DNA of 64,000 bases from an uncultured Odoribacter sp. (lineage in GTDB: Bacteria > Bacteroidota > Bacteroidia > Bacteroidales > Marinifilaceae): assembly GCA_900544025.1 (NCBI GenBank), contig UQTM01000007.1, positions 1 to 64,000 on the forward strand. Reading direction: 5' to 3'. The position numbers and the translations under genes are program-made. The notes beneath the pieces were generated by a model that had not been told where the DNA came from, ran no database searches, and was given only the letters and a program-made list of their open reading frames with translations. Positions 26,347 through 33,518 of the stretch are shown piece after piece (positions within the stretch are counted from its first letter, which is position 1; every line of letters begins with the position of its first letter).

Positions 26347-26835
26347 CTATTTTACACGCTTAAGTTCCGAGTACATGTTTGGTATATCACTTTGAGGAGT
26401 ATGGTAACTAACATTCGAAAATACTAGCGTAGAATCAGTATAATTGTATAATATAGGATTACCATATCGCATGTTTGGGTATAAAATAATTCCACTTCCT
26501 TTGGTCGCGATCCAAAGATTATCTTTAGAAGTAGGGTCACCGATTTGAATACAGAAAGAACCTGTTTCAACTAATTCAAGCTCTCCACAATCTCTAATGC
26601 AGGTTAAAGTACTGTCTTGTTCGAAAATGGTGTAATTATTTCTTCCACATTCTTCATATGTAATATTCTCAATTTTTTTAAATTCCGGATCATATCCTAA
26701 ACGACTAAACTTCCAAGTACCAATAACGGCGTTAAAGATTTCTTGCTTTGAATATTTTGCACTTAGGGTGTCAGGTTCGTCTTTATCGCAGGAAAAAAAC
26801 GATAGCAATAAAATAAAAGAAAGTATTTTTTTCAT
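26347..26835 (-). CDS. Small lipoprotein, first copy of a tandem pair
   Basis: The ATG at 26835 gives 162 residues starting MKKILSFILLLSFFSC with the lipid-modified Cys at 16. An in-frame upstream start at 26868 would place 11 hydrophilic residues before the signal and overlap the promoter, so it was rejected. The central 40 residues (ALL from KYSKQEIFNAVIGTWK to CGRNNYTIF) are almost identical to the second copy, while the C-terminal halves diverge. That pattern suggests duplication followed by selection or partial gene conversion. A consensus promoter lies 21-51 bp upstream. Function is unknown. Confidence 0.8.
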   Translation of the reverse strand: MKKILSFILLLSFFSCDKDEPDTLSAKYSKQEIFNAVIGTWKFSRLGYDPEFKKIENITYEECGRNNYTIFEQDSTLTCIRDCGELELVETGSFCIQIGDPTSKDNLWIATKGSGIILYPNMRYGNPILYNYTDSTLVFSNVSYHTPQSDIPNMYSELKRVK

Positions 26836-26855
26836 ATTGTTGTTTTTATTTGACA

Positions 26856-26886
26856 CAAAAATATACAAAATGAATTATTAAGCAAG
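26856..26886 (-). promoter_or_regulatory. Promoter for the tandem lipoprotein genes
   Basis: On the minus strand CTTG and TATTTTTG are separated by 19 nt; the -7 box is perfect and the upstream box has one mismatch. Confidence 0.65.
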
Positions 26887-26967
26887 CCACTTTGGACAAA
26901 CATTGCCACATCTTTCAAATTAGCCTTACTATTTTCGTTGTGTATTAATATTTTAAATAGTTCATAT

Positions 26968-29900
26968 ATGACACAATTAAATTTCAAGGGGATCGTGCGT
27001 AGCACGTCCCCTCAAAACAACTCCGACGGTACTTGTGAGGAAATCATTAACCTGCGTTTACGTGACGGTTCGTGGCGGGCTGTCGGAAAGAAACAGTCTA
27101 TTATAGAAGGAGTGGACTATGAAAAGGTTTATGTCCATAAGTATGGAACTTTTGAGAACTTTATCGGGCTAAAGGACGGTAAGGTGTTCTGGTTTGCTTC
27201 GCGAGAGGGTAACAAGATTGTTACTAAAAATCAGGAAATCTGTAAGGTTTCAGGGAAGGTTGAGTTTAGCCAACTTAACAACATCTTATTAATTAAAAGT
27301 GATGATTTTATCACAAAGGCAGTGTTCGAAGATGAGGCGTATAATATTGCCATTTTTGAATTGCCGGATATTCCTGCCTTGGGGATTTTGTTAGTAGATA
27401 ATATAATATCCGACAAGAACGAATTCATCCCCCTTGACATCCACACCGACAAATACGAAGAAATGCAAGCCGCCCGTGAAATGATCCGGGGCTTAATCAA
27501 CAAAGAAAAATCCAAGTATCTCGATTACATGGAAGGGTATGTATTCCTTTGTACTACTTATCAGTTGTTTGACGGTACAGAAACCAAACCCTCTACCCCT
27601 ATATTGGTAAAGGTTGGTGAATATGTTCCGGGATTGATTGGAGCCGAATCAGAGCCTCAATACGACAGTAGTGATTTAAACATAACTGCTCGCATCCGTG
27701 TCCGTAATATGAATTTGTATCAATTGCGGGTAAAGGTGGTAAACGATCTTCCGGAGGAATACCGGGATATGATTACAAAGGTCAATGTTTACGCAACTCC
27801 TGCCCATTCCTTCTATGATATGGATAAAATTTACCCGGAACGTGTAAAAGAAGAAGCCATAGCGAAAGACCATGCAGTGGTAATGGAAAAAGAACTAAAG
27901 CCGGAAGATGTAGAGAAGCTTTTGTTTTTCAGGGTAGGTAGCGTAGATGCAATGGAGAAATCTTCTGAAATGATAACGGTAAAGAATGAAGCACTCACAA
28001 CAAACGAAACGATGCCTGTTGATGCAAGTGGGTGGATCAACACTACCGGGAATATGTTTGTGTATAATAATCGCCTGCATCTGTATAATACCTTGCAAAA
28101 ATTGGTGGAGAGCCGAATGTTAGGCTATTCATGGCAGGTAAGGAAAAGTTTCGATCAAGAGGGAGAGCTCCGCGAAATGACCGCTTTTGTGTATTTGAAA
28201 GTGAATGGGAAAAAGTTGGTGATGAGGTATGATTGTATGTGTACCGCCAAAACCAGTTTCATTGTGGAATTCCCTCAGGTATTAACTTTTCCGGATTCCC
28301 GGGCTTATCAGATCGACTTTTACGACCGTCACCATGATTCTACCCCTGTTACCGTAAAATTAAAACCTTCGGCTACCTATAATTTTGCTTTTGGTTTTCC
28401 GGTAAAGACCGAAGTCCTAATGAATGTCGGAACATCCCAGCCTAAATTTCCTGCTATAATTAATCAAGTCGGAGACACAATGAACCTGATCGTCTCCGAA
28501 GCCGCCAATCCTTACAACTTCCCCCCTGAGCACTCTTACCTGATGCCGGGAGAGATTATAAACCTTGCTGTGAATACCGAACAGATTTCAACCTCCCAGG
28601 TGGGACAGTTTCCCTTGTATATATTTACGACGGAGGGAATATATGCCTTACAGGTTGGTGACGGGAAGGTATTATATAGTAATGTAATTCCTATTTCAGC
28701 AGAGGTGGCAGTGAAAGGTAGTGATGTTCTACCGACTAAATATGGAGTGATATTTGTAACGGATAAAGGTTTGAAATTGATTTCCGGACAAGAAGTTATT
28801 GATTTTTCGGAGCCTATAGACGGAGCTATTGATATGAATGTGCGTAATAGTCGGAAATATGTTTCTTATAATAATACACCGGGTTTATATAGCATATTGC
28901 CTTACCTTAGTGCGGTTCCATTCTCTGAATACAGTCAGAATGCAGTAATGGGATATGATATTACAGAAAATGAAGTAATAGTATCGAATCCTGATTATAA
29001 TTATTCCTATGTATTCAGCCTGAAAACAAATACATGGCATAAGATTACCGAAGTATTTTCGGATTTTAACCGTTATTTGGGATTACAGAGCTATGAGGCC
29101 GGAGCGGTTTCGGCAAAAGCTTCGATATGGATTAATTGTTCTGTAAGCCCTGGACAGACAGTGAAATTTACCAGTGCTGTCAGTTTGCCGAAACTTAAGT
29201 TTGATCCCGGTGTGTTGAAGGTAAGCATTGGAATGCCGGGTGGAAGTTCTGAATTGTTTTCCTTTGAAGTGGATGAAACGATGGATTTGATGAATTTACT
29301 TATCGAGCGGATTGATGTGCCGGAACGATACTTTAAAATGGTGGTGGATGAGCGTAAGGTTTATACTATAATGCCTTATACTGCTTTGATTTTGGAACAT
29401 TCTATGTTTCCGGATACCCAATATTATCCCTTTGTTGCAGAAGAAAGAGAGCTTCCTGTGGCATCGGAAGGTGTTGGTGAAACTTTTTCAATCAGCTTGG
29501 ACGGCCGGGAGTTTTCGCACATAACAGATGGAACGGAAACGATAAGTAGTATCGGGGTCATGATTGGCGATTGGATAAAGAGCCTGAATTTGGGATATGA
29601 GGTACAACTGGAAGATGATTCGGTAAGAATTATTGCACAGCCGGGGAGTGAGGGAAATAATGGGAAACTGTCGTGTATTGCGTCTCCTCATGTATCTTTG
29701 AATTCTTCGGATTTTAAAGGTGGAGCCGATGTTTCAACTAAACAGAGGGTATGTGATATTCGAAAGGAGCAGGATGAGCCTATCCTTACCTATTTCCAGA
29801 CACGCCCCATTTCTTTGGGGTCCTATGGATTTACAAAATTACGCCATACTGCAATAAGGGGAGAATTTAAACCGATACCGGGACAAAGTAATAGCTTTTT

Positions 29901-30105
29901 TATTACGGCTTCTGATAACCTGATAAAGTGGACAGGTGTTTTGAGACAATGTTTTATGTCTTCGGTTTCTCATGTGGTTTTACCGCAGAATCCTTATTCT
30001 TTCCGTTATTTTGTGATTGCCGGTGGGGGATATGTCAATCCCGGGCATACACTTAGTTTGGTAGAGTTTGAAGGTGAAAATAAGTTTGATAACAGGTTGA
30101 GGTAG
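26968..30105 (+). CDS. Large phage-like protein resembling virion stabilization/tail proteins
   Basis: Starting at the ATG at 26968 (an earlier TTG at 26938 looks unlikely) the protein has 1045 residues and no signal peptide. The N-terminus has the pattern SPQNNSDGTCEEIINLR followed by DGSWRAVGKK. In the middle are LYIFTTEGIYALQVGDGKV, ISAEVAVKGSDVLPT and YGVIFVTDKGLKLISG. These match what I recall from stabilization-type structural proteins of Bacteroidetes phages and prophages, which have propeller-like repeats. This is recognition from memory, not a search. No other phage gene was recognised around it. It lies next to tRNA-Arg, a typical integration site, so it may be a remnant or domesticated gene. 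The frame is intact. Confidence 0.6.
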   Translation: MTQLNFKGIVRSTSPQNNSDGTCEEIINLRLRDGSWRAVGKKQSIIEGVDYEKVYVHKYGTFENFIGLKDGKVFWFASREGNKIVTKNQEICKVSGKVEFSQLNNILLIKSDDFITKAVFEDEAYNIAIFELPDIPALGILLVDNIISDKNEFIPLDIHTDKYEEMQAAREMIRGLINKEKSKYLDYMEGYVFLCTTYQLFDGTETKPSTPILVKVGEYVPGLIGAESEPQYDSSDLNITARIRVRNMNLYQLRVKVVNDLPEEYRDMITKVNVYATPAHSFYDMDKIYPERVKEEAIAKDHAVVMEKELKPEDVEKLLFFRVGSVDAMEKSSEMITVKNEALTTNETMPVDASGWINTTGNMFVYNNRLHLYNTLQKLVESRMLGYSWQVRKSFDQEGELREMTAFVYLKVNGKKLVMRYDCMCTAKTSFIVEFPQVLTFPDSRAYQIDFYDRHHDSTPVTVKLKPSATYNFAFGFPVKTEVLMNVGTSQPKFPAIINQVGDTMNLIVSEAANPYNFPPEHSYLMPGEIINLAVNTEQISTSQVGQFPLYIFTTEGIYALQVGDGKVLYSNVIPISAEVAVKGSDVLPTKYGVIFVTDKGLKLISGQEVIDFSEPIDGAIDMNVRNSRKYVSYNNTPGLYSILPYLSAVPFSEYSQNAVMGYDITENEVIVSNPDYNYSYVFSLKTNTWHKITEVFSDFNRYLGLQSYEAGAVSAKASIWINCSVSPGQTVKFTSAVSLPKLKFDPGVLKVSIGMPGGSSELFSFEVDETMDLMNLLIERIDVPERYFKMVVDERKVYTIMPYTALILEHSMFPDTQYYPFVAEERELPVASEGVGETFSISLDGREFSHITDGTETISSIGVMIGDWIKSLNLGYEVQLEDDSVRIIAQPGSEGNNGKLSCIASPHVSLNSSDFKGGADVSTKQRVCDIRKEQDEPILTYFQTRPISLGSYGFTKLRHTAIRGEFKPIPGQSNSFFITASDNLIKWTGVLRQCFMSSVSHVVLPQNPYSFRYFVIAGGGYVNPGHTLSLVEFEGENKFDNRLR

Positions 30106-30185
30106 TGTGGATATTGTTTTGTTTCTGGAGACTAAAAACAGGTTATAAATCAATCGCCGTTTCTATTTGAGTTTCTATAAAAATA

Positions 30186-30212
30186 AAAACCGTTGAAGGT
30201 CAACGGTTTTTA
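30186..30212. terminator. Bidirectional terminator between the phage-like gene and tRNA-Arg
   Basis: A 12-bp stem (30186-30197 with 30201-30212) with an AGG loop is flanked by A and T runs, so it can end both the plus-strand gene and the minus-strand tRNA. Confidence 0.88.
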
Positions 30213-30225
30213 TTATTTTCTGTGT

Positions 30226-30299
30226 GATTCAGGCGGGATTCGAACCCACGACCTACGGCTTAGAAGGCCGTTGCTCTATCCAGCTGAGCTACTGAACCG
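30226..30299 (-). tRNA. tRNA-Arg (anticodon TCT)
   Basis: The minus strand folds into a full cloverleaf: acceptor stem GGTTCAG with CTGAATC, D-arm GCTCAGCTGGATAGAGC, anticodon arm ACGGC-CTTCTAA-GCCGT, and T-arm GTGGG-TTCGAAT-CCCGC. The anticodon TCT reads AGA and AGG. The 3' CCA is not encoded. Its 3' end faces the phage-like gene, and it has a perfect consensus promoter. Confidence 0.97.
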
Positions 30300-30320
30300 A
30301 GGTTTGCTGTTTTGCGGTGC

Positions 30321-30351
30321 AAATATACGGCATAATATTTGTTCGACAAAT
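30321..30351 (-). promoter_or_regulatory. tRNA-Arg promoter
   Basis: Minus-strand TTTG and TATATTTG are spaced by 19 nt, a perfect consensus match, with the -7 box 22 bp before the mature tRNA 5' end. Confidence 0.85.
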
Positions 30352-30544
30352 TTTTGTAAGATTTTTTTCTTAGATTTTTAACAAAGGAGAGGAATATGTA
30401 ATTAATACATTGGTGTCTTGATTGTTATAAGTGAAAATTGAAGATCGGAATGTATGTTTGTAAAAGAAAAGCAATATTTTTAATAAAAACATGATTTTTA
30501 GAAATAAAGTTGTATTTTAGCTTGATAATATAAGCAAATGAGAG

Positions 30545-31423
30545 ATGGGATATGAAGATGTGTTTTGTTGCAGGGAACCAATGTCCTGTCTGAATTATAG
30601 GGCTGAATGTCGTGTTTATTTTAAGCAGGAGGTGTTGGGGGCAGGGGAGCGCTTCGAATATCAGGGTACGAGCGATATTTGTATGTTGTTTGTGCTTTCG
30701 GGAAGGCTTTCTGTTTTGGAACAAGAGAAAAGACAGGTGTATATTGAAGCAGGAGAAATGGTCGTTCTGTCATCTCTGGCGAAACAAGAGGTTGTGTGTG
30801 AACTGAATGCAGAATTCATTTGGTTTATGACCGATTATTTTAAAGATTTTAGTGCGAAGTTGATCCGTGATCTTGAAGAGGATTGTAGTAAAATCAATTA
30901 TCGTTTCAGTAAATGGCCTATTCGAAAATCTTTAAATTCTTTTCTGGAACTATTGAGGTGTTATCTGAAAAATGGATTGGTTTGTGGGTATTTGTTGGAG
31001 GAAAAGCGTGAAGAGTTGTTTATCTTGTTGGATGCTTATTATACGCGGAGTGAATTGGCCTCGTTTTTATATCCGTATGTTGTGATTAAAGATTCGGATT
31101 TTAAGAAAATGGTTTTATTGAATTCACTTAAGGCAAAGGGAGTTCCTGAACTTATCGACTTATGTGGATATACGGCAGGTGGGTTTAAGAAGATGTTTAA
31201 GGAAGTTTTTGGCGGATCGATCTATCAGTGGATGTTGCAACAAAAGGCAGAAAAACTTTGTTACAGATTGACAGAAGACGATGTGAATCTAAAGGCTTTG
31301 ATCGATGAGTTCGGATTTTCATCTCCTGCTCATTTTACGAAGTTTTGCAAAAAATGGCTTGGAAAAACTCCTACACAATATATGGAGGAGGTAAAGAGCA
31401 AGCGTGGACAAATCAATATATGA
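30545..31423 (+). CDS. AraC-family regulator, first of a coupled pair
   Basis: The 292-residue protein has a cupin-like N-terminal half (VLGAGERFEYQG, FVLSGRLSVLE) and a C-terminal AraC DNA-binding domain at about 200-285. The two helix-turn-helix units are around PELIDLCGYTAGGFKKMFKE and LKALIDEFGFSSPAHFTKFC. The signal bound by the N-terminal domain is unknown. A second start at codon 13 is possible. The gene overlaps the next regulator by four bases (ATGA), so the two are translated together. Both proteins resemble each other along their length, indicating tandem duplication. Confidence 0.85.
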   Translation: MGYEDVFCCREPMSCLNYRAECRVYFKQEVLGAGERFEYQGTSDICMLFVLSGRLSVLEQEKRQVYIEAGEMVVLSSLAKQEVVCELNAEFIWFMTDYFKDFSAKLIRDLEEDCSKINYRFSKWPIRKSLNSFLELLRCYLKNGLVCGYLLEEKREELFILLDAYYTRSELASFLYPYVVIKDSDFKKMVLLNSLKAKGVPELIDLCGYTAGGFKKMFKEVFGGSIYQWMLQQKAEKLCYRLTEDDVNLKALIDEFGFSSPAHFTKFCKKWLGKTPTQYMEEVKSKRGQINI

Positions 31424-32280
31424 ATTCAGGTTGCGGTATGAGCTCAGGAGATATAGATAAATCGGATTTAAAGAAAAGGTTTTGTTATATAGAACTGGAG
31501 GTAGGGAGTGAGCTCGAGAGAAAAGATTTTAAAGAAAACCATTATATTCTGTTTTTCCTTTCGGGAAAGGTAGAAGTGATTTATTTTGGATCGCGTCCAC
31601 AGCTTATTGAAGGGGGGAATATGGTGTTTTTGGGGCGTTTGGTAGATTGTGTGATTAAGGCATTGGAGCCTGTGCGTATGATCGTTTTGACGTTTGATGA
31701 TTTGGCCAATGCTTGCGATAAGATTACTCTTCAAAATTTGGTTCCTATTTCTTCTTTGTTAAAATATGAGTTTGATAAATTGGAAATTCGTCCTCCTTTG
31801 GATAAATTTTTAGATTTAACAATGATCTATTTGCAAGATAAAATTTCTGGAGTATATTTGTGGGTAGAGAAGCAAAAGGAGTTGTTTATCTTGTTGCGTA
31901 CTTATTATACTTCAGAAGAACTTGCAATGTTTTTTTATCCGTTAGTCGGTAAGAATATCGATTTTAAGAAGATGGTATTCGATAGTTATACGAATGTAGG
32001 AAGTATAAAAGAATTTGCGGATAAGAGTGGATATAGTCCAGTAGTTTTTCAGCGTCGTTTCAAGGAAGTATTTGGAGAAACGGTGTATCAATGGATGCAA
32101 AGACAAAAAGCCGAGCATATCAAGCACCGTTTAATGACGGAGGAGGTGAATCTGAAGGAGCTGGCAGAGGAGTTCGATTTTGCTTCAGCAGCTCACTTAA
32201 ATAAGTTTTGTAAAATATGGTTTGGCATGTCTCCTTCGGAATTGAGGGAAACTTTATTGCTGAAAAGAAATTTGAAATAA
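31420..32280 (+). CDS. AraC-family regulator, second of a coupled pair
   Basis: The 286-residue protein starts at the ATG at 31420, which shares ATGA with the stop of the upstream regulator. The frame is open further upstream to 31345, but that would overlap by 79 bases, so it was rejected. The layout is the same as in the first protein: an N-terminal sensor half (HYILFFLSGKVEVI) and AraC helix-turn-helix units near SIKEFADKSGYSPVVFQRRF and LKELAEEFDFASAAHLNKFC. Shared landmarks such as KQKELFILLRTYYT versus KREELFILLDAYYT show they are paralogues. They might form heterodimers or compete for sites. A predicted small RNA gene follows. Confidence 0.85.
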   Translation: MNSGCGMSSGDIDKSDLKKRFCYIELEVGSELERKDFKENHYILFFLSGKVEVIYFGSRPQLIEGGNMVFLGRLVDCVIKALEPVRMIVLTFDDLANACDKITLQNLVPISSLLKYEFDKLEIRPPLDKFLDLTMIYLQDKISGVYLWVEKQKELFILLRTYYTSEELAMFFYPLVGKNIDFKKMVFDSYTNVGSIKEFADKSGYSPVVFQRRFKEVFGETVYQWMQRQKAEHIKHRLMTEEVNLKELAEEFDFASAAHLNKFCKIWFGMSPSELRETLLLKRNLK

Positions 32281-32316
32281 GAATTAAATATATAAGAAAT
32301 TGTGTTTTTTATATAA

Positions 32317-32346
32317 TTTGGGATTAAATCAGAATTAATATATTTG
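32317..32346 (+). promoter_or_regulatory. Promoter of a predicted small RNA
   Basis: TTTG (32317-32320) and a perfect TATATTTG (32339-32346) are spaced by 18 nt. Transcription would start near 32353, just before the 5' arm of the long stem. Confidence 0.65.
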
Positions 32347-32352
32347 CAATAT

Positions 32353-32500
32353 CAGAAATGATAAAAAAGAAGGATGATTACCGTTTAGACAATCTTCTCT
32401 CAGATATCCGTCCGGATAGTCGTAATAGGAATATACCAATACATACATACACACAACATACACAACACTCCAGTCGAACGGTAGTCTCCTTCTTTTTTTC
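32353..32500 (+). ncRNA. Predicted structured small RNA of about 145 nt
   Basis: Positions 32363-32385 pair with 32477-32498 over 22 base pairs with one bulged T (32375) and one G-T pair. The 3' arm ends in seven T, so it also serves as terminator. Inside the 91-nt loop is a small hairpin (TATCC at 32405-32409 with GGATA at 32414-32418) and a G-free CA-rich stretch (about 32437-32470) likely to be single-stranded. A promoter lies directly upstream. A 60-codon frame (32358-32540) exists but would be nearly leaderless and has no protein-like character. The RNA assignment is inferred from structure only; it matches no family I know. Confidence 0.5.
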
Positions 32501-32669
32501 TTCTTATAAAATCATGCTAAATGTAAGGACAATTTATTGAATAATGAAATAAAATAAATAATATTTTGTTAATCTGTTTTTATATTGTTTTATGAATGTT
32601 TTTGGTCTGTGAGTCGGGTGTATGATGTTGATAATTAGTAGTTATTGGATGATGTAATGAGAGAAGTTT

Positions 32670-33242
32670 ATGAAGCATAACTGGAAGCCCGGAACGATGA
32701 TTTATCCCTTGCCTGCCGTATTGATCAGTTGCGGTGGCATGCCGGAAGAATATAATATTTTTACGGTGGCCTGGACGGGCACAATATGTACAAATCCTCC
32801 GATGTGCTATATCTCAATTCGTCCTGAACGATATTCTTACGGTATTATTAAGAAGAATATGGAGTTTGTGATCAATCTTACGACAAAGGATATGGCGTTT
32901 GCTACCGATTGGTGCGGAGTGAGGTCGGGGAAGGATTATAATAAGTTCGAAAAAATGAAGCTTACGCCGGGAATGTCTGCTGTTGTGCATGCTCCAATTA
33001 TAGAAGAGTCGCCGATATGTATCGAATGCCGGGTAAAGGAGATTATTCCTTTGGGATCGCATGATATGTTTATAGCCGAGGTTGTAAATGTGCAGGCTGA
33101 CGATAAGTATCTGAATCCGGAAACGGGAAAACTGGAATTAGACAAAGCGAATTTGTTGGTATATGCTCATGGGGAATATTTTGATATAGGCCAGTTTATC
33201 GGGCATTTTGGCTGGTCGGTAAGAAAAAAGAAAAAATCCTGA
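32670..33242 (+). CDS. Flavin reductase-like (flavoredoxin-type) protein
   Basis: The 190-residue protein has the FMN-binding split-barrel pattern: GTMIYPLPAVLISCGG, then FTVAWTGTICTNPPMCYISIRPERYSY and FVINLTT. Such proteins bind FMN and reduce flavins or transfer electrons in the cytoplasm. The partner is not evident; no oxidoreductase is adjacent. The Lys-rich C-terminus is followed at once by a terminator whose stem overlaps the stop codon. Upstream lies the predicted small RNA on the same strand. Substrate is unknown. Confidence 0.88.
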   Translation: MKHNWKPGTMIYPLPAVLISCGGMPEEYNIFTVAWTGTICTNPPMCYISIRPERYSYGIIKKNMEFVINLTTKDMAFATDWCGVRSGKDYNKFEKMKLTPGMSAVVHAPIIEESPICIECRVKEIIPLGSHDMFIAEVVNVQADDKYLNPETGKLELDKANLLVYAHGEYFDIGQFIGHFGWSVRKKKKS

Positions 33243-33260
33243 AGTATTCTTCAGGATTTT
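33231..33260. terminator. Bidirectional terminator between flavin reductase and tRNA-Gln
   Basis: AAAAAATCCTGAAG (33231-33244) pairs with the sequence from 33249 that runs into seven T, around a TATT loop. The stop codon of the flavin reductase lies inside the stem. Confidence 0.9.
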
Positions 33261-33264
33261 TTTG

Positions 33265-33335
33265 TTGTTCAACAAGGATTCGAACCTTGACTAACAGGAC
33301 CAGAATCTGTTGTGCTGCCATTACACCATTGAACA
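33265..33335 (-). tRNA. tRNA-Gln (anticodon CTG)
   Basis: The minus strand forms a 71-nt cloverleaf: acceptor TGTTCAA with TTGAACA (the weak U1-A72 pair is typical of tRNA-Gln), anticodon loop TTCTGGT and T-arm CAAGG-TTCGAAT-CCTTG. The anticodon CTG reads CAG. The anticodon stem ACAGA/CCTGT has an A-C mismatch at position 31-39. CCA is not encoded. Confidence 0.93.
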
Positions 33336-33360
33336 GTGTACGTCGTTTTTTTTGACGGCA

Positions 33361-33391
33361 CAAAAATAATGTTTTTTTTAATTTCAGCAAT
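33361..33391 (-). promoter_or_regulatory. tRNA-Gln promoter
   Basis: Minus-strand ATTG and TATTTTTG are spaced by 19 nt; the -7 box is perfect and lies 25 bp before the tRNA 5' end. Confidence 0.75.
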
Positions 33392-33471
33392 ATATGGAAT
33401 GAAAAATATATAAGTTTTTTAAAAATGAAGGAATATAGAAGATAAAGGGAATTAGAGAGAGGGAAAAAGAA

Positions 33472-33498
33472 ACAGCCTGGAAGATCTTTCCAGGCTGT
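33472..33498 (-). terminator. Terminator of the POT transporter gene
   Basis: ACAGCCTGGAA (33472-33482) pairs with 33488-33498 around a 5-nt loop; read on the minus strand it is followed by TTTCTTTTT, 20 bp past the transporter stop. Confidence 0.85.
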
Positions 33499-33518
33499 GA
33501 AGTTAGATATAAACAAAA

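Noticed and set aside
26836..30225. Full integrated element with attachment repeats at tRNA-Arg
   Set aside because: I looked by eye for a copy of the tRNA 3' end left of the phage-like gene and found none, and no integrase is present.
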